Counted from the stretch's first letter, positions 35,759 to 47,900 are shown. The stretch: 64,000 nt of DNA from Leptodontidium sp. MPI-SDFR-AT-0119 (GCA_020726505.1 JAHLEZ010000005.1:3348001-3412000), one strand, 5' to 3'. Notes: generated from the sequence alone by a model not told the origin. Numbers and translations are program-made.

Positions 35759-35853
35759 TTTTTAAACTATATATTTATTACTCTGTCGCTATACTTACAT
35801 TTTAAATATATTCACACTTGCGGCGTAGTACATAAACCGGTATTGTACCGACA
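35759..35853 (-). repeat. Copia-B right terminal inverted repeat
   Basis: Ends GCGGCGTAGTACATAAACC...TACCGACA; complement of the left repeat at 24479-24573. The same sequence starts copy 2 at 57074. Confidence 0.8.
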
Positions 35854-36738
35854 AGGTTAAAGAGGTGGAAAAGTAATACGGGATTACAAGGACATATTAA
35901 GAAGGGTAAAAAAGACCGCAAAATTAGACAGGAACTAATACGTGAAGTACAAGAAGTTTAGTCATTAGAAAAACGAGTGCAGAGGCAAAGAGACAGCTAA
36001 CGTAGCCGCAAATTAATCAGAGACATTTAAACCTTACTTTACGGACTGTATATACTTTACGGAAGAAGTGTAATAAGCTTACACTAATATTACGGCCGCA
36101 AATCAATAGAAACTTGACTCTGGAGCCACTAAACACTTCTCTAGTGTATATGCCGACTTTATAAGTCTCAAACGCTAAAGAGACAAGTAAATAAAGACAG
36201 CCAATAATTAATATTTATTTGTGGAAGGCTATAGAGACGTGTAAATCAATGGCATGACATTATATAACGTCTAGTATATACCTGACTTTAGAAGTACTAG
36301 GCTACTATCGATTAGTACACTCGCGGAGGACGGAATTAGTACTATATTTAATAATACAAGGGCAAAGTACTACAAGGGCAAAGTACTACAAGGACAATAA
36401 TATAGTACTCTCTACGACGAAAATCAGTGGCCTGTACGTCTTAGACTTAAATATAAAAGTAAATACGTCGGAATTACTAGTGCTAGAAACACATATTATA
36501 AAGAGCTTATATAACGACTAAAATCAGGAAACGATACTAGACTTAATACACAGACGGCTTAGTTATATAAACTACTAGGAAATAGTTAAATTAAAGGCAA
36601 CATCTAAGTACGAGATAAAGCTAAGAAAGCGGATAATCTATAAGGGGGAAAAGAGCTACTAATTATACTTGGCCGGTAAGATAAAGGAGTATTTCACTAA
36701 AAAGACCGATACTAGAGCTAATACGCTACTGCGCCGGC
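35854..36738 (+). pseudogene. Copia-D fragment: gag end, protease, pre-integrase
   Basis: A piece of another Copia element, less RIP-mutated than its neighbours. The catalytic protease motif LDSGATKHFSSVYADF at about 36113-36160 is intact, followed by KTANN, VEGYRDV and INGMTLYNV (36195-36275), YIPDFRSTRLLSISTLAEDG (about 36277-36335), and a GAG-pre-integrase stretch LIHRRLSYINY (about 36543-36575) and KLRKRIIY. Copia-type proteases show exactly this order. The fragment is cut on the left by the Copia-B terminus and on the right by the DDE transposon copy 2. The integrase core is missing. Confidence 0.78.
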
Positions 36739-36740
36739 TA

Positions 36741-39700
36741 TAGTCGGACCGCATTAAACACGACAATTTTAGATACTTAGCAAAAGTAGGTTTTTTTTTA
36801 ATTAAGAGTTACGCCTTAATATATAAAGCTATTTAGCCTCTTAACTTTTTTTCATTTTACTATATAATTAAAAAGTTATAATTAAATATATATAAAAAAA
36901 CAGGTTTTTAAAAAAAATGACCCCTTTAGTCTTAATATTAATATAACTCTCTTATTAGGCCTTACAAAAAAAAACTAATAAGTGTAAAATACTCCTCTTA
37001 ATTATATACGTATTTTATATTAAAAACTTTTTTAAAATATTAAGATTTAAAAATAATTATTTTAAATAAAGTTCTAACTTAATAATTAAGCGAGATAAAA
37101 TATCTTTAACTTTAACGTTAAACTTAACTTATAATACTTTACCTTTATACTTATTATAACTATACACTTTTAAGAGAGCTAAGATAGCTCCTTCGAAGTG
37201 AAATCGAAGTGCGACGCTAGTAAAATCACCTCCTAGAACGCCTATTAAACTAATTACAAAGCGCCCTCGTTAAAAAACACTAAAATCAGCCTTTACTTTT
37301 ATTACACTTCTCTTACCCTCACGCCTTATAAAGGCTACTACTACTTTTACGCCTACTACTTTTAATAGTAGTCAAGTAAACGACGAATTAGAGTTTAAAG
37401 AGAAGAGGCTAGCTCAAGTGATTAGTAAATTAAAGAGCGAGGAGAGTAAAGAAGAAGAAGATAATATTACTTATAATAACAAGTATTTAGATTAAGATCT
37501 TAAAGAGCTAGGCCTAGATAGGCTAGACAGGGAGGATATCAACGAATCAGATATTAAGAATGAAGTAACCGAAGAGTTTAAACGCTTTAAGTTCTTTAGT
37601 TAGTTAGTTATTAATTCAGAGGGTAAATAGAATATACCTTTTGAAAAAGTAATTAATTTATTAACCTTTAGTACATATTCTTATTCTTATTAATTAATAA
37701 ATTAACTAACTTATTAATTAGCTCTAAAAGGCTCTTATAAAAGTAAACTAGCTTTTATTAAAGCTAAAAGCTATTTTACTTATAAGAGAGCTAGACGTAC
37801 TTAAAAGGAGTTAAATCGACAATCCTCTCTACACAAATCTACCCCTTTAAACGCTAAGCTACTTACTTAATAACCTCTTACGGCTTTCTTTATACTAAAA
37901 CCCTACGTAGAGCCTAAGGCCTTATTACTTTTAGTAAACGAAAAAGAAGAAGATATATACGACGATATTAATTCTAATGACGATGAGGATTTAGAGTTTG
38001 ACGCTCTAATAGAGGCCGAATTTAAAGTAGAAGATTACGTTATTAAGTTAGACGATTTAAGCGATATCGAATTCGTTAATAGTAGATAAAGCGAGCTTTT
38101 ATTAGACTCTTTAATTAGTGACGCTCTTAATCTCTCTAAGATCTCTTCTACGCTAAGGACTTATAAAGAAGTACTAGACTTAATTAAGTAATAACTTAAT
38201 AATAAACACTTACTTCTTTTACTTCGTTTACGCTTTAAATACTCACTTATTTAATAATACGTCTAAAACCTCTTAAAAAAGAGTCCTTATAGAGGTCGAA
38301 TTAAAGCTTCTCTTTTTGTCACTGAGAGTAATTACCTTATTAGTAATAGAAAAACTCTTGCCCGTAAAATTAGAGCTTTATTTCTTTATTATAAAGCCTT
38401 TAGATCTCTCCCGATTAAGACTAAGGGCGGCAAACGAAAGAGTTAGTCTTATTTAAACAACGAAGACGTTTTTTAAGTTTATAAGGTATAGTTATTAACT
38501 TAAAAGCTCGCTATAGTTACTCTAAAAGGCTTTTAAAACGCTCTTAATACGGAAATTATACCTCGCTTACTTACTAATGTAAAAAAGGCTAAAAAGCCTC
38601 TTCTTAGACTTACTACTAATACACGTAAAACTTCTAGTAAAAAGCCTAGAGAATAAAAACCTCTTAATAAAACAGTTACTTATAAGTGGCTAAATCGACT
38701 CAGATTTTACGTTATTAAAGAAAAGAAAGGGGTTTATGTGGACGGCTATAAGAGAGTAGACGTAATCGACTACCGGCAAAACGAGTTTCTCCTGAAAATA
38801 GCTCTATTACAGTTATATTCTATTAACTATAAAGAAGACGCTAATAGCGTATTACAATTAATACTTCTAAAACTACCTCTTAAAGAGAAAGAACACGTAA
38901 TTTACTATTATAACGAGAGTTACTTTTACGCTAAAGAGTACTCTAAGCGAATTTAATTAGACGAAAGTTAATAAAAGATGCCTTTAAAGAGTCAGGGGGG
39001 TCTTATTTACTACTTAGACTTTATAAGCCTTAAAGGGAGGCTTATAATTAGTCAAAAAGACGCTCGGGAGATTATTTATCTCGGAAGTCCCCAAAAGACT
39101 CCTTATTAAGATATAAAGTAATTACTTAATTAAGTTAATAGAGCCATTAATATATTCGAAGAAAAACACTTAAATAAAACAGTCGTCTTTATATTTGACT
39201 AATTAAGTACTTACGCTAATAAAGGAGATAAAGCTTTAAACACTTTTACTATAAATCTTAGAGAAGGAAGAGCTCCTTTACTTTAAAAGGTTAATTTAAT
39301 TATACCTTCTTAATTAAGTAATTACTAACTTAAATTTTTAGACAACGTATTTCCCTCTTAATATTAATAAATTAAAGTGAGCTCGTAAAGTAGTTAATAT
39401 TCCTTAAGAGCTTAATATTAAGGTTAAAAAGACTATTAAGGTACTTATTAAAGGCTACCCTAATAAGAAAAGAGTGAAAAAAACAATAATTAAAGAAGTC
39501 CTAAAGGGGATTAAAATAATTCTTATAAAAAGAGGTTATTTACTTATTAGTAAGTTATTTTTATTTCTATTGTAATATATTAATAATTTATAAGTAAAAA
39601 ATGCCTAGTAACTAAGTGCTCTAATAAAGTAAAGAAGAATTGTAATCTAATTCTTTCTTAGCCTCTAAAGAAACCTATTACTTATTACTTAATAAGGATT

Positions 39701-40497
39701 TAGTTAATTACAAAGACTTCTTTAAGTAGAAGTTAACTCTTAAAGAGATACTATTAACTAGGGGTCATAAATGTCTATTTCTACCGAAATTCTACTGTGA
39801 GCTAAACCCGATTGAGATATATTAGGCCTATTATAAGAACCTTTATTAATAAGTTTAAAAAGAGACTTTTAAAGAAGTAAGTAAATTTTTTATAAGTTAT
39901 TTCTTTTAAATATATTAACTAAAATAAGCTAAAGAAGCGTACTTTAAAGCTCTTAATTCTTATCCTCTTAATACGCTATAGAGGTATTATAATAAAGCTT
40001 CACGCTTTATAAATACTTACTATAAAGGGCTTAGCGTCAAATAAGCTACTTAGTGTGTTAAGAAATAAAGTAGTCACAGAACGATTTCTAAGACTATAAT
40101 AAAGGAATTTAATATAGTCTTAAAGAAGAGACAAGAGATAAACGAATTAGCTTGATTAGTTAGATTTTATACTTATTTACTAGCGCGATAGCTAACTTAG
40201 TAGTTATAAAAGTGCTTTTAAAGAGTGATAATTAGAATCTAAGTCAAGAATCTTAAAACTATATTATATAAGTGATATTATATTATAAGAATTAAGTTAA
40301 TAGCTTTTGAGTTCTAAAATATAAAGAAATATTTAAATTATTTTTTTAAGTAAGTATAATTAAATTTTTTTAACTTTTTTTCTTATTAAAATCTCTATAG
40401 TATTTAATAACGAATTTATAAACAAAAAGTTTTTTAAAATATTTATTATAAGTTTTTAAAAGTCTATATATATAAAAAAATAAAATCTAAAAATTTA
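36741..40497 (+). mobile_element. DDE DNA transposon copy 2, 3'-truncated
   Basis: Starts TAGTCGGACCGC (one C-to-T change from the copy 1 end) right after a TA at 36739-36740. It runs in plus orientation, and similarity to copy 1 continues to the TTTATTATAAGTTTTT/AAATTTATA stretch near 40440-40497, where it stops about 170 bp short of the expected right end. No second TIR is present. It interrupts the Copia-D fragment. Confidence 0.8.
37380..40250 (+). pseudogene. DDE transposase relic, copy 2
   Basis: Domain order seen in one set of frames. An acidic region has Glu/Asp runs (about 37430-38110). A helix-rich DNA-binding-like region follows, with NKTVTYKWLNRLRFYV at about 38665-38713 and DGYKRVDVIDYRQ at about 38741-38779, then KEKEHVIYYYNESYFYA at about 38886-38935, where the family has an Asp (HDES); the Asp is Asn here. 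VFIFD at about 39187-39201 is a second Asp site. GHKCLFLPKFYCELNPIE at about 39762-39815 keeps the Glu. Together these give D/N, D, E in DDE order. The open frame at 38738-38956 spans the first catalytic block. Inactive. Confidence 0.75.
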
Positions 40498-42387
40498 TAA
40501 TATATATATTATTCCCGTAATATATTCTGTTTTATAATTAAATTAAAAACCCGGAATATACGTTAATTACTCCTTTACTTTCTTAATAACCTTAGAACTT
40601 ATTATTATTAGCTTTTCGACTATTATTAAGTTTAAAAAACTAGCGATTATATTAATAAAAAATTAAACCCGGTATCTTACGCGACATAGTCGAATTATAT
40701 TAGACGCCGAAAATATTAATCTTATAAATACGTAATTATTAAGTCTATACTTATAACGAATCTTTAACGCTAAGTTACTTTTAAGTCGTAAAAAAATAAG
40801 TCTAAGAGATCCGCTATAGCCGTATTAAAAGTATAGAGTCGAGAATTTATACTTGCCTAGAGTCGAGTATATAGCGCTAATAAAAGAAATTCACCCCCTT
40901 ATCCTTTTAATACTTAATACTTTATTTACTTCTTTTTTTCTTCTTATTTTAAGTATAAAACCCCTTATATACTCTTTACTTTTTTTTATAATATAGCCTT
41001 TTAACGCTTTTTTATAAATTTAGCTCTTAATTTAAGTAAGACGTAAGAGATATTATATAATAATTAATAAATAATTAAGTTTATTATAAAGAATATTAAA
41101 AGGATTATAATAAAACTCTAATATATTAATATTTAAAATATATAATTAAAGTAAAAGTATACTTATAAATCCTTTAAAATAATATATCTTTTAACTTTAA
41201 TATATTTATTAATTAATAATTTTATAAAAAGGTTATTTTATTAAAAATTTAAGCTTTTTAAAGCTTTCTTAAGCTTTAATAATTATTAATTTTAAGTTAA
41301 AAAGCTTTAAATATATTTATTAAAAGTATATTAAAACTTTTATATTATTTTTATTTATAAAAACTTTTTTACTTAATAAAAATATTAGAAATTTACTTAA
41401 TTTCACTTAAATTTTATTTAAACTTAAAGTTATTTAATATAAAGTAAATTAATTAAGTTTTTAAATATAATTATTATATTTATAAACTTTTTATTATATA
41501 TTTTCGTTACTTTATTAGCTTTAGTTTTAGCCTTATTATTTAAGTTATCCTTTTTATTATACTTAAAAAGAAAATAATATAAAGAAAAGGGAATAATTAT
41601 ATTAGTCTTTTTATTAAAGCTTAAAGACTTTCTTAAATTCTTAAGAAGAGTCTTAATAATAATATAATACTTTTTAATAAACTTAAAATACTTAACTTAA
41701 TAATCGCTAATAATTTATTAAAGAAGAATATACCTTTTAATTATTAATATTAATAATATAAATTAATTTCTTATTATACTTTAGAAGATTATTAATAACG
41801 AGAGTATATAAGTAGTTATTAGTGTAGTTAAAGTAACGATTATTAATTATAATAGTATTTATATAATAGTAACCTTAATTTATTTTATTAAAAGTAATAG
41901 CTTAAATATATAATAAATAAAGATTAGTAAATTCGCGACTTATAATATTATTAATATATACTTTAATATTTAATTAATAAAAGCGAGATTTAAATAAATA
42001 AAATAAAATATATATTACGAGTTTTTTTTAATTAATAATAATTTTTTAAAATTCTTATAAAGTTAATTAAAAGTCTTTAAAGTAATAATAGTCTTTAAAA
42101 TAATAATAAAAACTTTAATAATTATTTTAAATAATATATAAATAGTATAAATAAAAAAAAGAAGACTTTATTTAATAAAAAGAAGTAAATAAAAGTATAA
42201 TAAAAGTAACGAGGAATAAGTAAGATATTATTATTAAAGTTAAATATATTTATAATTTAAAGAAAATAATAAAATAAGAGAATATATAAGAAATAAAAAG
42301 GAAATATTATTAATAAGTTTATTTTTATTATTATTAATTTTTATAAAGATATTTTAATTTTAATTTTAATTTTAAACTAAATATAAT
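40498..42387. other. Extremely AT-rich sequence, nothing recognised
   Basis: Nearly pure A/T with TTAATA/AATTAT words, except 40540-40900 which keeps CpG-containing words. No ORF, repeat end or known motif could be read. Probably old transposon remains mutated beyond recognition. Confidence 0.5.
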
Positions 42388-42689
42388 TATTACGGCTGGC
42401 TAAAGGTTAATACGGTGAGTTGACTTAAGCTTTATATTCGGGCCTATAACTACGCTTAGAATCGAGAAGAAAAGACAAGGAGGAAAGAAGAGCTCTCTAT
42501 AAGGGAGGGCTCGAGTGTATATATATAAAGGACCCTCCTAATAGGGCCTAGCGTAGTCGAGTACTATTCACGTTAATATGTCGCAGGCTCGCTACTTAGT
42601 CTTCCCTATTGGGCTTAGCGCCGTCGCATAGCCAGCGATGCTACGAGCCCGTGTCGGTTAGAATACGAGGCGCATCGTAGGTCGTAATA
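42388..42689 (-). repeat. Gypsy B solo LTR with ATAAT duplication
   Basis: 302 bp matching the complement of 22456-22757 (TATTACGGCTGG...GTCGTAATA). Flanked by ATAAT on both sides (42383-42387 and 42690-42694). No polypurine tract or internal sequence adjoins it. It arose by recombination between the two LTRs of an inserted element. Confidence 0.9.
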
Positions 42690-44878
42690 ATAATAAGGCA
42701 GATCCTTTTAGTAATTATTTATTACTTAATAAGTTAATTTAATACTTAAAAGTACGTAAGTAAAAATTTAATAATTTAAGATTATAAGTTTAAAAAAGAG
42801 GAAATAAGATTTTTATATTTAATTAAAAAAATATTAATAAAATTAAAGAGGATATTTTACCCCTTTTAAAGATTAAAATAATTTTTTATAAGGTTTAATA
42901 AAAGAAGTCCTTTTTAATTTTTAAAGCTTTATAAGAAAAGGTTATTGAAATACTAAAGGAGTAACTTAAATAAGGAATCTTAAAATTATATAAAAAAAAG
43001 AGTTAAGTTTAATTAATTAAAGTTATTAAAAAAAGTTATATAAATTCTTAAGGATATTCTTTTAAATATACTTACTTGTCTTATAAGTAATTAAATATTA
43101 AAAGAGGCTTTATTATTAATATCTTTACTTATATTATTATTTATAATTATAAATTAAATACTCTCTTTATAAGAAAAGTAACTATATAAAGTACTTAAGT
43201 AAAGTAATTAACTAAACTAGTAATTTTAGTTATAATAATTTATTAAAACCTATTTTTATTAACTATTTATATAAGTATTAATTATTTTATTTAAAATTTA
43301 AGATTAAATAATAATATATTAATTTTAAGTCTTAATAAACTTATATAATTTTTTTAATTTAATATATTAATTTAAAAATTCTAAGATTTTAAGTATTAAT
43401 TATATAATATTATAAATTTTTATAAATAAAAAAATATTATATATTTTTACGTAAGTAAACTTAAGAAAAAAATTTAAGTTAAGTTATAAAAAATAATTAT
43501 ATATTTATAAAATTAACTTTAATATAATATATAAACATTTATATATATATTAAAAGGGGTTATAAAGGGGAAATATTATTTATATAATTATTATATTAAT
43601 TATTTTTAAGATATATATAAGGATATATATATATAATAAGTATTTTTAGTAGTAATATATAATTAATATATTACTTAATTAAAATAATTAAGTATAAAAT
43701 TAATATACAAAAAGAATTCTTACTAAAAATACTTAAAAATATTAAGAATAATATAAAGTATATAAAGGGAATAAATATAATATATAAGCTCGTAATTAGT
43801 TAATTTTAAAAATATAATAAGAACTATTATTAGAAGGTTATAACTTGTGAAAAGAGGATTTAATATAAATAATAATTTAATTTTAAAGGGAAATTACGTT
43901 TATATAACTACTTTAGAAGTACTTATAAAGCTTACTTAATTAAGCTAAATAAGCTTGTTATAAAGCTTTTCAGTTACTTAAAACTGGCTCAGTTATAAGC
44001 TTTAGTTATGACTTATTTATATGCCTCTTTATTATTAAGCGGGTTTAGCCGAGACGCATAAAATATTCTAATAATAATAATAAAAACAAAGCTTATATAA
44101 GTATATAAAGTACTTAATAATAATAACTCCCGCCGTATTATTATTTTTCACGACTTAAGCTAAATCAATAAAACACAACTTATTATTATATATGCGATAT
44201 AACACAAGGACAATTACTTGTTAATATTTTAGTTAAATATTATGAACAAGTATTCTCTTTAAACTAAAGCTTTGTTCTGCTAACCAAGTAGATATTAAAA
44301 GAATACCTATTAGTTATCTAGTTTATTAATATAAATACGAACTAAAACTTTAATAGAGTACTTTTTATTAAAAGACTTTACTTCGCTTATTATTATAGCT
44401 TGATTTAGTTTAATATTTAAAAACCTAATAAATAAACAAGCTTCTTAACGCTTATTATAACTTAATAAGTATTTAATTATTAATATTAATATTAATATTA
44501 ATTTATTAGCTTATAAAACTTAAGATTTAGTAAATAATAATAATTTTTACGTATTTAATGCCCCCCTAATAAATTTATATGTGGATTTAGCTATTCCTGT
44601 GTATAGATTTAATTGAGGCCTTTATTTATATCGGGATTTATAAGTAAGGGTTAAGAAATTAGTCTTAAGTTAAGCTTATATAAAAATCGAGCGCTTTATT
44701 TTATATACTAAATATCATTTGATATTATTAAAAAAAGCTTACTTGAATCTCGTAAAAGGGGCCTAGTGTGTCGCCTTAAGCCGTAAACGGCGTCGGCTCG
44801 GGCATTATACTTACCCCCTTTCCTTCGATTCTTAGCGTATTTTATTCTATAGGCGCTCTGAGGGTTAATAATAATATA
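42690..44878. other. AT-rich sequence, nothing recognised
   Basis: Dense stops in all frames. A Lys-rich partly open stretch at about 42900-43200 could be an old element gene but shows no motif. 44760-44870 has a short GC-richer segment (AAGCCGTAAACGGCGTCGGC). Confidence 0.45.
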
Positions 44879-45190
44879 GTTTATTAGTTTATTAGTTTAT
44901 TAGTTTATTAGTTTATTAGTTTAGTATTAGTTTATTAGTTTATTAGTTTATTAGTTTATTAGTTTATTAGTTTATTAGTTTATTAGTTATTAGTTTATAG
45001 TTTATTAGTTTATTAGTTTATTAGTTTATTAGTTATTATTTAGTTATTAGTTTACTAGCTTATTAGTTATTCGTTTATTCGTTATTAGTTTTATTCGTTT
45101 ATTCGTTTATTAGTTATCTAGTTAGTAGTTTATTAGTTTTTAGTTTATTAGTTTATTAGTTTATAGTTTATTAGTGTATAGTATTAGTTT
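44879..45190. repeat. 8-bp satellite (TTTATTAG)n
   Basis: About 310 bp of TTTATTAG units with scattered single-base changes (TTCG, TTATCTAG) and deletions. It lies just upstream of the TPR relic. Confidence 0.9.
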
Positions 45191-45644
45191 ATTAGCTCAG
45201 TATAATAAAAGATAAGAGCGGGCCTACTTGGCTTTTGTATATTTTAATAACTAGATCTTTGGTTTAAGCTTCTTAATTAAAATAGTTTTAAACCCTAAAC
45301 TAATATAAGAAACTTATGAAATAAGTTAAGTTTAATAGTATAATATAGATAAGTCTTAAGTACATACGAGCTAAGCGAGGTAGCCACATCTTTATAAGAT
45401 AAATCGAGTTTAAATAATATAGTAGTTATAAATATATTTACTCTTTAGTTGATTACGCTTTAAATTAAGAGTGAGATTATAATCTAGCTAAGCTAGTTAT
45501 AAGATGTATTAGGGCATATGTTCTTAAAAGGGAAGATAATTGGCTATGGTTAATATAATATTAACTTCTTTAATACATAATAAGACATTTAAACTTGTTT
45601 TAAACAACTTAATAATGAGAGATGAGCTAGTAGATAAATGTTGT
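45191..45644 (+). other. Sequence upstream of TPR repeats, possibly same pseudogene
   Basis: RIP-mutated plus-strand sequence leading into the TPR tract. It should encode the region before the repeats in an NLR-type protein, but no NB-ARC motif (P-loop) was seen. Confidence 0.35.
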
Positions 45645-46470
45645 GACCTAGGATTCCTTTATATTAACTAAGATAAGCCAGTTGAGGCCGAATAAATATA
45701 CTAGTAAGCACTCACTGTAAGACGAGGAGAAGGTAAAAAGTTTAAACTGCACGTTAATATACTTAATATAATTAAGAACTTAATAGCTCTTTACGTTAAT
45801 TAAAGCAGATTAATTAAGGCCAGGTAAATATACTAATAAGCGCTACAGGATTATAAGAAGGCATATAATTTAAACTACATAACGCTCGACACAATTAATA
45901 ACTTAATAACTCTTTACGTTAACTAAGGCAAACTTATTAAGCCTAAGCAAATGTATTAATAAGTACTATAAGATAAAAATAAAGCATGAAGTCTAAATTA
46001 GAGATTAATACTTTGTATAATTAATAACCCACAGAACCTTTATAATGACTAAGGCAGGCTAGTTAAAACCAAGTAGACATATTAAAAGAGCTATAGGCGA
46101 GAAGAAGGATAAGATTTAGATATATATTAATACTTAATATAATTAATAACCTAGTAACCTTTTATAAAAACCGAAGCAAGCTTGTTAAAGCCAAGCGGAT
46201 GTATTAGTAGGCGTTATAATGCTATAAAAATGTATATAACTTAAACTATATATTAATAATTTCTAATATTAATAGCTTAAGTATCCCTTATATAGGCCAA
46301 GGCAAGCTAATTAACGTCAAGCAAATATATTACCGGGCATTATAAAACTACGAGAAGGTAATCGATTCAAATAATATTACTACTTATATTCTAACGTTAA
46401 ATACGATCTTAAACCTAAGCCTTATTTTTAAATATTATATTAATTTGGCGAAAGCTAAGACTATATTTCT
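45645..46470 (+). pseudogene. TPR-repeat gene relic (probable fungal NLR-type C-terminus)
   Basis: A tandem array of about six imperfect units of roughly 42 codons. Units read DLGFLYIN(stop)DKPVEAE, then NLIALYVN(stop)SRLIKAR, then NNLITLYVN(stop)GKLIKPK, each followed by a second helix like YKKAYNLNY and TLDTINN. This is the kinesin-light-chain-type TPR consensus (NNLA.LY..QGK..EAE.MY..AL..) common at the C-terminus of fungal NB-ARC or NACHT proteins involved in self/non-self recognition. The stops fall where Gln or Trp is expected. It is not a transposon gene; RIP needs duplicates, so it was probably a member of a repeated family or was hit by spreading from neighbouring repeats. Confidence 0.75.
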
Positions 46471-47260
46471 ATAAGCTTTATATAAGTATAAGTAAGTTTT
46501 TAAGCCTAATTATATACTTCAGATATTGTAATAACGAATAAGGCTCTAATAAAAGTAAAAAGGCGTGTAAACAACTTATTTATAAAATCATCACATTTTA
46601 GCATAAAAAGTCCACCTTAATATTAAAACGGCGTGACCTGTTTCAAAAGCTTACTTTAAGGTTCTGTCCTTAACCTGTGGTTTTATAACGAACATCTCAT
46701 GTTTAGTGGTCTTTTTTCTTTATATATTTATACTATAAACTTTTTAGTTCTTTAACTTACTTTTAGGTGTATATATATCTAGATGTTATAGAAGAGCCGA
46801 CTTGTATCCTTGGTAGTGATTATGTAAGTGAACTTCAATCACCTGGTGTGGTAATCATGTGCCCTAGGCTGCTTAACTAAGGTACCGACCCAGTGGCGAT
46901 CTAGTATAAATTTATATACTACAGCAGCCACAACGCTTATAATAATTTATAGGTTAAAAATAATGCCGTAAAGATTAAGATGTGGCCTTTTATAAATATC
47001 CTAGTAAATAGAAGCTAGATTATCAAGCCGTTTTTAAGGATCTTTATTATCCTATAAAATAAGTCTACTCGTAAATCAGGCGTGAGAGCAACGACACGAA
47101 CATAATTTACTTAGAAGAGGAGTTTAGAGTATTCAGGGATAGCCACGGAATACGACTTACATAAAATTATAATGTGTGTCAATACGTGTATAAAGTTTAA
47201 GTTGCTCAAAGTCAAAGTACCCATCATTTATCTCGGCACGGTGGGTTTCTCGTTATGTGG
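46471..47260. other. Transition from RIP-mutated DNA to normal-composition island
   Basis: Base composition shifts: CpA and TpG reappear from about 46570 (for example CATCACATTTTAGCATAAAAAG, CACCTGGTGTGG near 46850). No gene was recognised in the transition. Confidence 0.4.
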
Positions 47261-47900
47261 GGACGGACGTTACAGCTTATAAGCTGCATGTAAGCTGACT
47301 TATTCTCAGCTGATAGGCTTATAAATATCTCTACGCTGATAGGCTTACAGGAATCGCGCCGCTGACGCACTGACTTATAAGCTAGCTGACTTACTGGATG
47401 CTCTGTCTAGGGAGGAGATAGTAGCTCTTCGGCGGAGCCTAAATTGCCGAAGATAGAGGGCGAGGTAGGATCTAGGATTGAGGCCTCGATTGTTAGAGGT
47501 CGTGAGAGCAGGGATAAGTTTAGAGCTGCTGGAGGGCCGGCGAAGGCGGATTCGCCGTTGCAGCCATTTGTTGATGATGTTGCCACTTGATAATCTCCGT
47601 TCCTCGGTCATATTTAGGGAGCCACCTTGTTACGCGGTACAAAAAGGAACAGGGGGTTTGGACTGGCTTTCTGGACGAATTATGTTTAGGGCTGGGCGTG
47701 CATTGAACTGGATTTTCCGACAGCTGATATAAGGGGCTGTCCGGCAGCGGAAGTAATGAAAGCTTCAAGCAATATGACCTCAAGCGCGCAAGAGCGATCA
47801 ATCGCCAACCAGCTTCGCCATTCAGATGAACATACACACACATTCAAATTAATCACAATCTGAGAGTCGGAGCTAAGCTTTCGAACCATGTTCCCAGGAC
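47261..47900 (-). other. Possible hAT-like element fragment
   Basis: Short subterminal-type repeats cluster at 47270-47400: AGCTTATAAGCT, two copies of GCTGATAGGCTTA, and CTGACTTATAAGCTAGCTGACTTA. To their right, minus-strand frames are open across 47380-47889 in three registers, rich in Ser/Pro/Arg, as seen at the N-terminus of some fungal hAT transposases. No BED finger or catalytic motif is visible, and both strands are open (plus 47478-47732 as well), so no ORF is chosen as real. Confidence 0.3.

Larger units (their letters stand above)
24479..35853 (+). mobile_element. Copia-B copy 1: Copia-type pol element bounded by terminal inverted repeats
   Basis: An element of about 7.4 kb (excluding a 4-kb insertion at 29738-33716). 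It carries, on the plus strand, gag, protease, integrase, RT and RNase H in the Ty1/Copia order, and on the minus strand an extra ORF near the right end. Its outer ends are a 95-bp inverted pair (24479-24573 and 35759-35853, TGTCGG...CCGACA). Copy 2 (57074 onward) has the same right-end arrangement. I found no direct LTR pair between the ends. All genes are RIP-broken. Left neighbour is reversed Gypsy B gag; right neighbour is a Copia protease fragment. Confidence 0.7.

Noticed and set aside
44879..45190. TTTATTAG array as a telomere or CRISPR array
   Set aside because: The unit is not TTAGGG-like, lies internally between other sequences, and has no spacers.
47478..47732. 84-codon plus-strand ORF in the island
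   Set aside because: Overlaps equally open minus-strand frames, has no recognisable domain, and no splice or start context that favours it.
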